Part shown: piece by piece, positions 17,997 to 26,681 of the stretch
How the letters are laid out: every line of letters starts with the position of its first letter
How positions within the stretch are numbered: the first letter of the stretch is position 1
Source: Variovorax sp. CF079
Lineage (GTDB): Bacteria > Pseudomonadota > Gammaproteobacteria > Burkholderiales > Burkholderiaceae_C
Direction of reading: 5' to 3'
Assembly: GCF_900101545.1 (NCBI RefSeq)
Contig: NZ_FMZU01000006.1
Coordinates: 226,998 to 290,997 of the forward strand
DNA length: 64,000 bases
Program-made: the position numbers and the translations under genes
Notes under the pieces: generated by a model
Database searches by the model: none
The model's input: only the letters and a program-made list of their open reading frames with translations
Told to the model about the DNA's origin: nothing

Positions 17997-18997
17997 CCGC
18001 ACAAGGCCCTGGCAGTTTGAACGATCCGCTCGGCGCCGACGCGCGATTGCGCTTCGAGCACCGGCGAATAGCCGACCGGGATGCGCGGCGCGCCCAGGCG
18101 TGCGACCCGGCAGCCGGTGGCCTCCGCCGCACTGGCCGCGATCTCGGCGCCGAAGCCGGCGGCCTGCACCGCCTCGTGCACGACCAGCAGGCGGCCCGTG
18201 CGTTCGCAGGAGGAGAGCACCGACTCGCGGTCCCAGGGCCACAGCGTGCGCAGGTCGAGCAGATCGACCTCGATGCCTTCGGCCGCCAGCGTGTCGCAGG
18301 CGGCGCCACACGCCTGCATCTGCCGGCTCCAGCTCACCAGCGTGAGCGCGTTGCCGCGGCGCAGCTGCGCCGCCTTGCCGAGCGGCACCACCCGCGTTTC
18401 GTCGACCTCGCCGCGCGAGGCCCACAGGTTCTTGTGCTCGATGTAGACCACCGGGTCGCCGCACTGCATCGCGGCGCGCAGCAGCGAATGGTTGTCCTGC
18501 GGCGTCGAAGGGCACACCACCACCACGCCCGGCAGGTGCGCGAACCAGGCTTCGAGCGACTGCGAATGCTGCGCCGCCGAGGCATCCCAGATGCCGCCCG
18601 GCATGCGCGCGACCATCGGCACACGGCCCTGGCCGCCGAACATGAAGCGGTTCTTGGCGGCCTGGTTCACCAGCTCGTCCATGCCGCACAGCGCGAAGTC
18701 GACCACGCGCATCTCGACCACCGGCCTGAGTCCTGCCAGCGCCATGCCGACGCCAGCGCCCATGATCGCGGCCTCGGAGATCGGCGTGTCGATCACGCGC
18801 TCGGCGCCGAAGCGCTGCTGCAGCCCCTTGTACTGGCCGAAGATGCCGCCGCGGCCGACGTCCTCGCCGAGCACGACCACGCGCGAATCGGCTTCCATTT
18901 CGCGCTGTACCGCGAGCGCGGCCGCTTCGGCATAGCTGAGTTCGTGCACAGTGCTGCCGGCGGCGCGGCCGCCCGCGATGTCGCTCGTCATGTCCAT
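17993..18997 (-). CDS. Alpha-ketoacid/acetoin dehydrogenase subunit beta (TPP-dependent E1 beta)
   Basis: The beta chain of a TPP-dependent 2-oxoacid or acetoin dehydrogenase E1. The 334-residue product has VVVLGEDVGRGGIFGQYKGL near the start and the central DTPISEAAIMGAGVGMALAGLRPV. The C-terminal transketolase domain is DLLDLRTLWPWDRESVLSSCERTGRLLVVHEAV. Two starts are possible: the ATG at 18997 with GGAG seven bases ahead, or an ATG two codons further that overlaps the E1 alpha stop. No E2 or E3 gene is in the window, so a complete complex would need partners elsewhere. Confidence 0.88.
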   Translation of the reverse strand: MDMTSDIAGGRAAGSTVHELSYAEAAALAVQREMEADSRVVVLGEDVGRGGIFGQYKGLQQRFGAERVIDTPISEAAIMGAGVGMALAGLRPVVEMRVVDFALCGMDELVNQAAKNRFMFGGQGRVPMVARMPGGIWDASAAQHSQSLEAWFAHLPGVVVVCPSTPQDNHSLLRAAMQCGDPVVYIEHKNLWASRGEVDETRVVPLGKAAQLRRGNALTLVSWSRQMQACGAACDTLAAEGIEVDLLDLRTLWPWDRESVLSSCERTGRLLVVHEAVQAAGFGAEIAASAAEATGCRVARLGAPRIPVGYSPVLEAQSRVGAERIVQTARALCG

Positions 18998-20007
18998 TGG
19001 CCCGCTCCGGTGGTCTGCACATCGGTGAAGGCGGCGCCGGGCTCGGGCCAGGGCGCGGCATCGGCGGCGGCGAGTGCGGCGGCGACTTCTGCCTCCGCCT
19101 CGTCCTCGATCGCATCGAGCAGAGCGGCGTCCATGCCGTCGGCGATCAGGCGGCCGCGCGCCCGCGCGACCGGGTCGGTCTCCAGCGCCGCAGCCAGCTC
19201 GGCCGGGTCGCGGTAGGCGGCGAGGTCGACCGACACATGGCCCTTCACGCGGTAGGTGAGCGCGTGCAGCAGCCGCGGCCCGCCGCCGGCGCGCACCTCG
19301 GCGACCAGCCTGCCCGCGGCCGCATGCACCGCGAACACGTCGTTGCCGTCGACCCGGGTGGCGGCGATGTCCATCGCCTCGGCGCGCGCGGAGGCGCCTT
19401 CGCCGGCGGTCATCGGGCCGCTGGCGGTGGTTGCGCTCCAGCGGTTGTCCTCGCAGACGAAGAGCACCGGCAGCCGGTACACGCGCGCCCAGTTCAGCGA
19501 CTCGAGAAAGGGGCCGCGGTTGATCGCGCCGTCGCCGAAGAAGCAGACCGTGATCGCATCCTTCTTCTGCAGCTTCTGGGCATGCGCCGCGCCAACCGCG
19601 ATCGGCAGCCCGGCCGCGACCACGCCGTTGGCGCCCAGCATGCCGACCGAGAAGTCGGCGATGTGCATCGAGCCGCCCTTGCCGCCGTTGAAGCCGCTGG
19701 CCTTGCCGAACAGCTCGCACATCATGCGCACGAGGTCGGCGCCCTTGGCCAGCGTGTGGCCGTGGCCGCGGTGAGTCGAGGTCAGGTAGTCGGCGGGGAG
19801 CAGATGGGCGCAGACGCCGGCTGGCACCGCCTCCTGGCCGGTCGACAGATGCAGCGGGCCGCGAACCTTGGCGACGCCGGCGGCTTCCTGGCCGTAGGCG
19901 CTCACGCCACCCTGGCTGGCCGCCTCGGCGGCATTCTCGAAGGCGCGGATGCGCAGCATCGTGCGGTAGAGCGCGCGCCGCGCGGGCTCGGGAATCGGCA
20001 AATCCAT
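18988..20007 (-). CDS. Thiamine pyrophosphate-dependent dehydrogenase E1 component subunit alpha
   Basis: A 339-residue E1 alpha chain of the acetoin/2-oxoacid dehydrogenase type. The TPP-binding motif runs from GDG at 158-160 to Asn188 (FFGDGAINRG to FVCEDN). LHLSTGQEAVPAGV and FNGGKGGSMHIADFSVGMLGANGVV are also diagnostic. An AcoR-like regulator lies 97 bp upstream on the same strand, which points to acetoin or a related diol. The start at 20007 (MDLPIPEPARR) is chosen because the upstream extension is not conserved in this family. It is followed by E1 beta and MarR in one operon. Confidence 0.88.
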   Translation of the reverse strand: MDLPIPEPARRALYRTMLRIRAFENAAEAASQGGVSAYGQEAAGVAKVRGPLHLSTGQEAVPAGVCAHLLPADYLTSTHRGHGHTLAKGADLVRMMCELFGKASGFNGGKGGSMHIADFSVGMLGANGVVAAGLPIAVGAAHAQKLQKKDAITVCFFGDGAINRGPFLESLNWARVYRLPVLFVCEDNRWSATTASGPMTAGEGASARAEAMDIAATRVDGNDVFAVHAAAGRLVAEVRAGGGPRLLHALTYRVKGHVSVDLAAYRDPAELAAALETDPVARARGRLIADGMDAALLDAIEDEAEAEVAAALAAADAAPWPEPGAAFTDVQTTGAGQWT

Positions 20008-20104
20008 ATCGGCTCCAGCGCAGCACACATCTGCGCTTTGCCGAAAATCGTATCGGGCGTGACCAATGCGCGTGAGCGGGCTAACCCGGCCGCGAGGCCG
20101 ACCT

Positions 20105-21292
20105 TCATTCAGGCGCGTTCTGCTGCCAGCTCTTGAGACGGCGATAGAGCGTGCCGCGCGACACCCGCAGTTGGCGCGCGGCATGCGAGATGTTGCCGTA
20201 GTGCGTAGCCAGGGTCTCCTCGATCAGCTTGCGGCTGTGGCCGCGCAGCGTGCCGTCGCTGGCGGGCGGCTGGGTCGGCGCGACCGGCTGTACCTCGTCG
20301 AGTGGCGTCGAGTCGTTGGGCGCTTCGGCCGGCACGTTCACCGCATGCCGGAAATCGACCCCGTCGTGCGCCTGCAGCCGGGCCTGCAGCCAGACGCCGA
20401 GCCCGCTTGCGAGCCGCACCGGCTGCGCGGCCTCGTGGCGGGTCATGCGCAGCAGGCCCTCGAGGTCGAGGCCGAACAACTGCTCGGCATCGCAGGCCCC
20501 AGACTCTGGCAGCCGGCCGATCAGCCGCATGCCGGCCGTGTTGAGCCAGGCCACGGTGCCATCGGGCGCGATGCCGGCCAGGGCCTCGAGCGGCGTGCCC
20601 AGCAGCGCCGGGCTGGCCTGGAAGCGCAGCACCAGCCGGTCCTGCGACTGCGCCTGCAGCAGGCGGTTCTCGATCGTCGTCGCGTAGAGCGCGACCATCG
20701 ACGCGGCATCGAAGCCGAAGCGCCGCGCCTCGACCGAGATGTCGAGCACCGCGGCCAGCCGGCCGTGCACGTCGCGGATCGGTGCCGCCGCGCACTGCAT
20801 CTCGCGCAGGTACTCGAAGTAGTGCTCGGCGCCCTGCACCGTGCAGGCCTGGCCGGTGGTCGCCACGATGCCCGGCGCCGTGGTGCCGACCACGCTCTCG
20901 GCGATGTTGACGCCCAGGCGAGCGGTCTTCTGCAGGATCGGCTGCTGCGCCGCGGCCGGATGGTGCGTGACGTGCATGATCACGCCCTGCGCATCGGTCA
21001 GCAGCACGCGGCAGTCGGTGCCGGCGAGCGAGCTCTCCATGCTCGCCAGCTCGTGGCGCGCGGCCTCGAGCAGCTCGCGGTTGCGGCCCAGCGTGCCGTG
21101 CAGGCGGCTCGGCGTGACGGCGTCGAAGGCGATGACGCGGCGCGTGTTCGCATGGGCGCGCGTGCAGCGCATCCACGACTGGAGCACCGCCTCGCCGACC
21201 AGGCCGGAAGGGCGCACGCCTTCCTCGAAGAACTGCTGCCGGGCCAGCGCCACGCGCTCGGCGCGCGTATTGGCGAAGGGGGACAGGGGCAT
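20105..21292 (-). CDS. AcoR-like GAF/Fis-type transcriptional regulator lacking the sigma-54 AAA+ domain
   Basis: A 395-residue regulator. The N-terminal half resembles acetoin catabolism activator AcoR/DhaR (ESVVGTTAPGIVATTGQACTVQGAEHYFEYLREMQCAAAPIRD is a GAF sensor). The C-terminus is a Fis-type helix-turn-helix (ETLATHYGNISHAARQLRVSRGTLYRRL). Full AcoR proteins have ~650 residues with an AAA+ sigma-54 domain between these parts; here it is absent, with no Walker motif. The protein therefore probably acts on sigma-70 promoters. It lies between the divergent PQQ alcohol dehydrogenase and the E1 alpha/beta genes, a setting that fits control of an alcohol/acetoin pathway. Confidence 0.82.
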   Translation of the reverse strand: MPLSPFANTRAERVALARQQFFEEGVRPSGLVGEAVLQSWMRCTRAHANTRRVIAFDAVTPSRLHGTLGRNRELLEAARHELASMESSLAGTDCRVLLTDAQGVIMHVTHHPAAAQQPILQKTARLGVNIAESVVGTTAPGIVATTGQACTVQGAEHYFEYLREMQCAAAPIRDVHGRLAAVLDISVEARRFGFDAASMVALYATTIENRLLQAQSQDRLVLRFQASPALLGTPLEALAGIAPDGTVAWLNTAGMRLIGRLPESGACDAEQLFGLDLEGLLRMTRHEAAQPVRLASGLGVWLQARLQAHDGVDFRHAVNVPAEAPNDSTPLDEVQPVAPTQPPASDGTLRGHSRKLIEETLATHYGNISHAARQLRVSRGTLYRRLKSWQQNAPE

Positions 21293-21323
21293 GGCCGTCT
21301 CCTGTGATCGAGGAGGCTGAATT

Positions 21324-21340
21324 TGTTCCGCAATGGAACA
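21324..21340. promoter_or_regulatory. Palindrome between the AcoR-like gene and the PQQ alcohol dehydrogenase
   Basis: TGTTCC-GCAAT-GGAACA, a perfect 6-bp inverted repeat with a 5-bp spacer. It is the clearest dyad in the 129-bp divergent intergenic region. It is a candidate binding site for the AcoR-like protein. No second copy was seen ahead of the E1 alpha gene. Confidence 0.45.
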
Positions 21341-21421
21341 GTCGAGGTCTAGGGAAATCCCGAGGGTGAACAAAGCGTGCGCGCGCACCATTCTTCGATA
21401 CACAACGACCGGAGACGCACG

Positions 21422-23527
21422 ATGAACAAGACCCACGCCGCGCTCGCGCTCGGCGCGCTGCTGTGCCTGGCCGCAGCACCCGCCGCGGCCCAGACCAAGG
21501 GCTCCGCCGAGCACATCAAGGCCGTCACGCAGCGCGTGGACGGCAACTTCATCCGCAGCAACGCCGCGAAGACGGCCGACTGGCCCAGCCATGGCCTCGA
21601 CTACGCGGAAACGCGCTTCAGCAAGCTCGACCAGATCAACGCCGGCAACGTGAAGGAGCTCGGCCTCGCCTGGTCCTACAACCTCGAATCCACGCGCGGC
21701 GTGGAGGCCACGCCGCTGGTGGTCGACGGCATCATGTACGTCAGCGCCTCCTGGAGCGTGGTGCACGCCATCGACGTGCGCACCGGCAAGAAGATCTGGA
21801 GCTTCGATCCGAAGGTGGACAAGTCCAAGGGCTTCAAGGGCTGCTGCGACGTGGTCAACCGCGGCGTCGCGCTCTACCAGGGCAAGGTGTTCGTGGGGGC
21901 CTACGACGGGCGCCTGATCGCGCTCGATGCCGCCACCGGCCAGCCGGTCTGGGAGAAGGACACCATCGTCGACCGTTCGAAGTCCTACACCATCACCGGC
22001 GCGCCGCGCGTCTTCAAGGGCAAGGTGGTCATCGGCAACGGCGGCGCCGAGTACGGCGTGCGCGGCTACATCACGGCCTACGACGCGGCCACCGGCGAGC
22101 AGAAGTGGCGCTGGTTCACCGTGCCGGGCGACCCGTCCAAGCCCTTCGAGGACGCCTCGATGGCCAAGGCCGCCAAGACCTGGGACCCTTCGGCCAAATA
22201 CTGGGAGGCGGGCGGCGGCGGCACCGCCTGGGACACGCTCGCCTTCGACCCCGAGCTCAACCTCATGTACGTGGGCACCGGCAACGGCTCGCCATGGGCG
22301 CGCAGCAAGCGCAGCCCCAAGGGCGGCGACAACCTCTACTTGGCCTCGATCGTCGCGCTCAACCCCGACACCGGCAAATACGTCTGGCACTACCAGCAGA
22401 CGCCAGGCGACAACTGGGACTACACCTCGACCCAACCGATGATCCTGGCCGACCTGAAGATCGACGGCAAGCCGCGCAAGGTGATCCTGCATGCGCCGAA
22501 GAACGGCTTCTTCTTCGTCATCGACCGCAGCAACGGCAAGTTCATCTCGGCCAAGAATTTCGTCGAGGTGAACTGGGCCACCGGCTACGACAAGAAAGGC
22601 CGGCCGATCGAGGTGGCCGCCGCGCGCCAGAACGAGAAGCCCGGCGACAGCATCCCCGGCCCCTTCGGCGCGCACAACTGGCATTCGATGTCCTTCAATC
22701 CGCAGACCGGCCTGGTCTACCTGCCGGCGCAGAACATCCCGCTGAGCCTGATGGACGACAAGGCCTGGAAGTTCAACGAGAACATGCCGGCCCGGCCGCA
22801 TGCAGCGCTCGGCTGGAACACCGCCATGTTCATCAATGCCGAGCCGCCCAAGAGCAAGCCCATGGGCCGCCTCGTCGCGTGGGACCCGGTGGCGCAGAAG
22901 GAAGCCTGGGGCGTCGAGCATGTCTCGCCCTGGAACGGCGGCACGCTGACCACGGCCGGCAACCTGGTGTTCCAGGGCACGGCCGACGGGCGCTTCGCGG
23001 CCTACAACGCCAAGACCGGCGAGAAGCTGTGGGAGACCGCCACCGGCACCGGCGTGGTCGCGGCGCCCGCCACCTACATGGTCGACGGCAAGCAGTACGT
23101 CTCGATCGCGGTCGGCTGGGGCGGGGTCTACGGCCTGGCCGCGCGCGCCACCGAGCGCCAGGGGCCGGGCACGGTCTACACCTTCGTGGTCGGCGCCAAT
23201 GCGCCCAAGCCGGAGTTCGTGCAGTACCGCATGGACAAGCTGCTGCAGGGCGTGAAGTACGACCCGGCCAAGGTGCCCGACGGCACGCTGCTCTACGTGA
23301 GCAACTGCGTCTTCTGCCACGGCGTGCCGGGCGTGGACCGCGGCGGCAACATCCCCAACCTGGGCTACATGAACCCGAGCTACATCGAGAACCTTGACAA
23401 GTTCGTCTACAAGGGCCCGGCCGTCGAGCGCGGCATGCCCGACTTCAGCGGCAAGCTGAGCGCCGAAGACGTGGAGAAGATCAAGGCCTTCATCCAGGGC
23501 ACGGCGGACGCGATCCGGCCCAAGTAG
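21422..23527 (+). CDS. PQQ-dependent quinohaemoprotein alcohol dehydrogenase (type II, methanol/ethanol family)
   Basis: A periplasmic enzyme oxidising alcohols with pyrroloquinoline quinone and passing electrons to a fused cytochrome c domain. The 701-residue product has a Sec signal peptide (cleavage near AAAPAAAQT). An eight-bladed propeller follows with repeated tryptophan-docking motifs such as AYDAATGEQKWRW and AYNAKTGEKLWET. The adjacent disulfide Cys141-Cys142 that stacks on PQQ is present. The C-terminal haem motif CVFCH is at 629-633. The start at 21422 has GGAG upstream and gives a clean signal peptide. Confidence 0.93.
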   Translation: MNKTHAALALGALLCLAAAPAAAQTKGSAEHIKAVTQRVDGNFIRSNAAKTADWPSHGLDYAETRFSKLDQINAGNVKELGLAWSYNLESTRGVEATPLVVDGIMYVSASWSVVHAIDVRTGKKIWSFDPKVDKSKGFKGCCDVVNRGVALYQGKVFVGAYDGRLIALDAATGQPVWEKDTIVDRSKSYTITGAPRVFKGKVVIGNGGAEYGVRGYITAYDAATGEQKWRWFTVPGDPSKPFEDASMAKAAKTWDPSAKYWEAGGGGTAWDTLAFDPELNLMYVGTGNGSPWARSKRSPKGGDNLYLASIVALNPDTGKYVWHYQQTPGDNWDYTSTQPMILADLKIDGKPRKVILHAPKNGFFFVIDRSNGKFISAKNFVEVNWATGYDKKGRPIEVAAARQNEKPGDSIPGPFGAHNWHSMSFNPQTGLVYLPAQNIPLSLMDDKAWKFNENMPARPHAALGWNTAMFINAEPPKSKPMGRLVAWDPVAQKEAWGVEHVSPWNGGTLTTAGNLVFQGTADGRFAAYNAKTGEKLWETATGTGVVAAPATYMVDGKQYVSIAVGWGGVYGLAARATERQGPGTVYTFVVGANAPKPEFVQYRMDKLLQGVKYDPAKVPDGTLLYVSNCVFCHGVPGVDRGGNIPNLGYMNPSYIENLDKFVYKGPAVERGMPDFSGKLSAEDVEKIKAFIQGTADAIRPK

Positions 23528-23593
23528 GACAAGGCCGGTAGTCCATTTGCCCGCAGGGATTCCCCGGATGGCCGCCGTCCGGCGCGGTGGACA

Positions 23594-23612
23594 TAGTTCG
23601 TCCCTCGAACTA
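23594..23612. promoter_or_regulatory. Inverted repeat upstream of xylF, candidate ROK operator
   Basis: TAGTTCGTCCCTCGAACTA is a perfect 7-bp inverted repeat around a 5-bp spacer. It ends 18 bp before the xylF start, where it would overlap the promoter or the ribosome-binding region. The TTCG...CGAA core resembles known ROK-family (NagC/Mlc) operators. The operon's own ROK regulator is the natural candidate. Confidence 0.5.
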
Positions 23613-23629
23613 ATTCGGAGACCCTGCAC

Positions 23630-24652
23630 ATGAAGCTCGACCGCACCCTGACCGCCCTGGCTCTCGCCCTGTCCGCTTTCGGCGCCTCTGCGCAAACGGT
23701 GGTCGGCGTGAGTTGGTCCAATTTCCAGGAGGAGCGCTGGAAGACCGACGAGGCCGCGATCAAGGCGCAGTTGGAGAAGCTGGGCGCCAAGTACATCAGC
23801 GCCGACGCCGGCGGTTCGCCCGAGAAGCAGCTCGGCGACATCGAAGGCCTGATGTCCAAGGGCGCCAAGGCGCTGATCGTGCTCGCGATGGACAAGGACG
23901 CCATCCTGCCGGCGGTCAACAAGGCCACCCGGCAGAAGGTGCCGGTGGTGGCCTACGACCGGCTGATCGAAGCGCCCGGCGTCTTCTACATCACCTTCGA
24001 CAACGTCGAGGTCGGCCGCATGCAGGCGCGCGCCGTCTACAAGGTGCAGCCCAAGGGCAACTACGTGTTCATCAAGGGCTCGCCCACCGATCCCAACGCC
24101 AACTTCCTGCGCGCCGGCCAGCAGGAGATCGTCGCCGAGGCCGTGAAGAAGGGCGACATCAAGATCGTCGGCGACGAATACACCGATGGCTGGAAGCCCG
24201 AAGTCGCGCAGAAGAACATGGAGCAGATCCTCACCAAGGTCAGCAACAAGGTCGATGCGGTGGTGGCGGCCAACGACGGCACCGCCGGCGGCGCGGTGGC
24301 GGCGCTCACGGCCAAGGGCATTCGCGGCATTCCGGTATCGGGCCAGGACGCCGACTTCGCGGCGCTCAACCGCGTCGCGCTCGGCACCCAGACCGTGACG
24401 GTGTGGAAGGACTCGCGCGAGCTCGGCCGCGAGGCCGCCTCCGCCGCGATCGCCCTGACCCAGGGCAAGACGCCGGAGAAGGCCGCCAACTGGAGCGGCG
24501 GCGAGAAGAAGGTCGCGATCTCGTCGCGCCTCCTCACGCCGGTGCCGATCACGCGCGACAACCTCGACGTGGTGGTCAAGGAAGGCTGGATCAAGAAGGC
24601 CGAGCTCTGCAAGGGCGTGTCTGGCGACAAAGCCCCGGCCGCCTGCAAATAG
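23630..24652 (+). CDS. xylF: D-xylose ABC transporter substrate-binding protein
   Basis: The periplasmic receptor of a xylose-type importer. The 340-residue product has a short Sec signal (ending GASAQT). It matches XylF along its length: [64 protein letters not shown] and [26 protein letters not shown]. It is the first gene of a three-gene transport operon, with xylH starting 4 bp after its stop. A perfect inverted repeat sits just upstream. Confidence 0.93.
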   Translation: MKLDRTLTALALALSAFGASAQTVVGVSWSNFQEERWKTDEAAIKAQLEKLGAKYISADAGGSPEKQLGDIEGLMSKGAKALIVLAMDKDAILPAVNKATRQKVPVVAYDRLIEAPGVFYITFDNVEVGRMQARAVYKVQPKGNYVFIKGSPTDPNANFLRAGQQEIVAEAVKKGDIKIVGDEYTDGWKPEVAQKNMEQILTKVSNKVDAVVAANDGTAGGAVAALTAKGIRGIPVSGQDADFAALNRVALGTQTVTVWKDSRELGREAASAAIALTQGKTPEKAANWSGGEKKVAISSRLLTPVPITRDNLDVVVKEGWIKKAELCKGVSGDKAPAACK

Positions 24653-24656
24653 GGCT

Positions 24657-25844
24657 ATGAGTCAGTCCCCGGGGCTGTGGCGCAGGAGCGGCATCGACCT
24701 GCGCCTGCTCCTGATGAGCGTGCTGCTGGTGGTGATGGCCATCGTCTTCCACGTGCTCTCGGGCGGCGTCTTCCTGTCGCCCGAGAACCTCTACAACATC
24801 GCGCAGCAGACCGCCGTGGTGGGCATCGTCGCGACCGTGATGGTGCTGGTCATCGTCGCGCGCCACATCGATCTCTCGGTCGGCTCGGTGATGGGCTTCG
24901 TCGGCGTGCTGGTCGCCTACCTGCAGTACACGTCGGGCTGGTCCTGGCCGGCGGCCTGCCTCGCGGGCCTGGCGGTCGCGCTCCTGGTCTCGCTCTACCA
25001 GGGCGGGCTCACCGCGATGCTGGGCGTGCCTTCCTTCGTGGTCACCTTGGGCGGCCTCATGTCCTTCCGCGGCGCCGCCTTCCTGGTGGCCGACGGCAAG
25101 ACGCAGCCGGTCAACGACGAGTTCTTCCAGCGCCTGGGCGGCGGCTACGACGGCGGCATCGGCACCACGGCCACCTGGGTGCTGGCTGCGGTCGTGGGCG
25201 TGGTGCTGTTCGCGCGCAAGCTGCAGCAGCGGCGCGCGCGCCAGCGCCACGAGATGCCCGTCGAGCCGCTGTGGCTGGACCTGCTGCTCACGGCCGTGCC
25301 GGTGGCCGTCGTGTTCGCCTTCGCCGCAACGATGAACAGCTACCAGATCTCGTCGAAGACCGAGCCGCAGGGCATCCCGATCCCGGTGCTGATCTGGGCC
25401 GTGGTCGCGGTCGTGCTGTCCTTCATCGTGCATCGCACGCGCTTCGGGCGCTACGTGTTCGCGATGGGCGGCAACCCGGACGCGGCCGCGCTGGTCGGCA
25501 TCCCGGTCAAGCGCGTGACGATGCTGCTGTTCGCCCTGCTCGCGGTGCTGGTGACGGTGGCCGCGATCGTCTCCATCGCGCGGCTCAACGCCGGCACCAA
25601 TTCGCTCGGCAGCGGCATGGAGCTCTACGTGATCGCGGCGGCCGTCATCGGTGGCGCTGCGCTCGCCGGCGGCAGCGGCTCGATCTTCGGCTCGGTGCTG
25701 GGCGCGCTGATCATGCAGTCGCTCGACAGCGGCATGCTGCTGCTGGACGTGCAGATCGGCAAGCGTATGGTGATCATCGGGCAGGTGCTGATCGTCGCGG
25801 TCGTCTTCGACGTGCTCTACCGCAAATACTTTGGAGAGCGTTGA
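24657..25844 (+). CDS. xylH: Sugar ABC transporter permease (XylH type)
   Basis: The membrane component of the sugar importer, forming a homodimer in the inner membrane. The 395-residue product has about ten hydrophobic segments and the family motifs [17 protein letters not shown] and [25 protein letters not shown]. The glycine-rich loop [23 protein letters not shown] follows. It overlaps the ATPase gene by one base (TGATG) and is preceded closely by xylF. Confidence 0.92.
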   Translation: MSQSPGLWRRSGIDLRLLLMSVLLVVMAIVFHVLSGGVFLSPENLYNIAQQTAVVGIVATVMVLVIVARHIDLSVGSVMGFVGVLVAYLQYTSGWSWPAACLAGLAVALLVSLYQGGLTAMLGVPSFVVTLGGLMSFRGAAFLVADGKTQPVNDEFFQRLGGGYDGGIGTTATWVLAAVVGVVLFARKLQQRRARQRHEMPVEPLWLDLLLTAVPVAVVFAFAATMNSYQISSKTEPQGIPIPVLIWAVVAVVLSFIVHRTRFGRYVFAMGGNPDAAALVGIPVKRVTMLLFALLAVLVTVAAIVSIARLNAGTNSLGSGMELYVIAAAVIGGAALAGGSGSIFGSVLGALIMQSLDSGMLLLDVQIGKRMVIIGQVLIVAVVFDVLYRKYFGER

Positions 25845-26620
25845 TGAGCGCCGCGACACAACCCCTGGTCGAGCTGCGCGACATCCACAAGGCCTTCGGC
25901 GGCGTTAAAGCGGTGGACGGCGTCAGCGTCAACCTCTATGCCGGCGAGGTGGTCGCGCTCCTGGGCCACAACGGCGCCGGCAAGTCCACGCTGATGAAGA
26001 TGCTCGCCGGCGCCTACCCGGTCGACTCGGGCGAAACGCTGATCGCAGGCGAGCAGGTCCACATCCGCACGCCTTCGGAGGCCCAGGCGCAGGGCATCGA
26101 GACCATCTACCAGACGCTCGCGCTGGCCGACAACCTCGACTCGGTCTCCAACCTCTTCCTCGGCCGCGAGAAGCTCACGCCCTGGCGCACGCTGGACGAC
26201 CACTTCATGGAGAACCAGGCGCGCAAGGTGTTCCAGCGCCTGAACAAGAACTTCACCAACATCCGCGTGCCGGTGCGGCGCCTGTCGGGCGGCCAGCGGC
26301 AGGTGGTCGCGATCTCGCGGGCCCTGTACTTCAACGCCCGTATCCTGATCATGGACGAACCCTGCGCCGCGCTGGGCCCGGAAGAAACCGCGATGGTCGG
26401 CAGGCTGGTGAAGCAGCTCAAGGCCGACGGCGTGGGCATCTTCCTGATCACCCACGACATGCCCGATGTGTTCGGCTTGAGCGACAGGCTGGCCGTGATG
26501 AAGAACGGCCGCCTGGTCGGCACCTACCGCACGGCCGACGTGACCGAGGACGAGGTGCTGGGAATGATCATTGCGGGCAAGCGGCCAGAAGGCAAGGTGC
26601 AGGCCGAACACGCCGGATGA
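25844..26620 (+). CDS. Sugar ABC transporter ATP-binding protein (single nucleotide-binding domain)
   Basis: The ATPase that powers the XylF/XylH importer. The 258-residue product has one complete nucleotide-binding domain: Walker A GHNGAGKS, signature LSGGQRQ, Walker B ILIMDEP and the H-loop THD. XylG proteins usually have ~500 residues with two fused domains. This is the half-size form, as in FrcA-type fructose systems, and is presumed to work as a homodimer. I therefore do not assign the symbol xylG. It is translationally coupled to xylH. Confidence 0.9.
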   Translation: MSAATQPLVELRDIHKAFGGVKAVDGVSVNLYAGEVVALLGHNGAGKSTLMKMLAGAYPVDSGETLIAGEQVHIRTPSEAQAQGIETIYQTLALADNLDSVSNLFLGREKLTPWRTLDDHFMENQARKVFQRLNKNFTNIRVPVRRLSGGQRQVVAISRALYFNARILIMDEPCAALGPEETAMVGRLVKQLKADGVGIFLITHDMPDVFGLSDRLAVMKNGRLVGTYRTADVTEDEVLGMIIAGKRPEGKVQAEHAG

Positions 26621-26681
26621 GCGTCGCACCGGGCCGCCCCAAGCAAGCTCGCACCGCAGTGCGAAGCACGAAGGTTACTTG

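Noticed and set aside
21293..21421. Sigma-54 promoter ahead of the PQQ alcohol dehydrogenase
   Set aside because: Looked for because of the AcoR-like regulator. No GG-N10-GC element of the right form could be found, and the regulator lacks the AAA+ domain.
20105..23695. Minus-strand frame reading from the AcoR-like gene through the PQQ dehydrogenase
   Set aside because: Only the 20105-21292 part has protein features. The remainder is antisense to a complete dehydrogenase gene.
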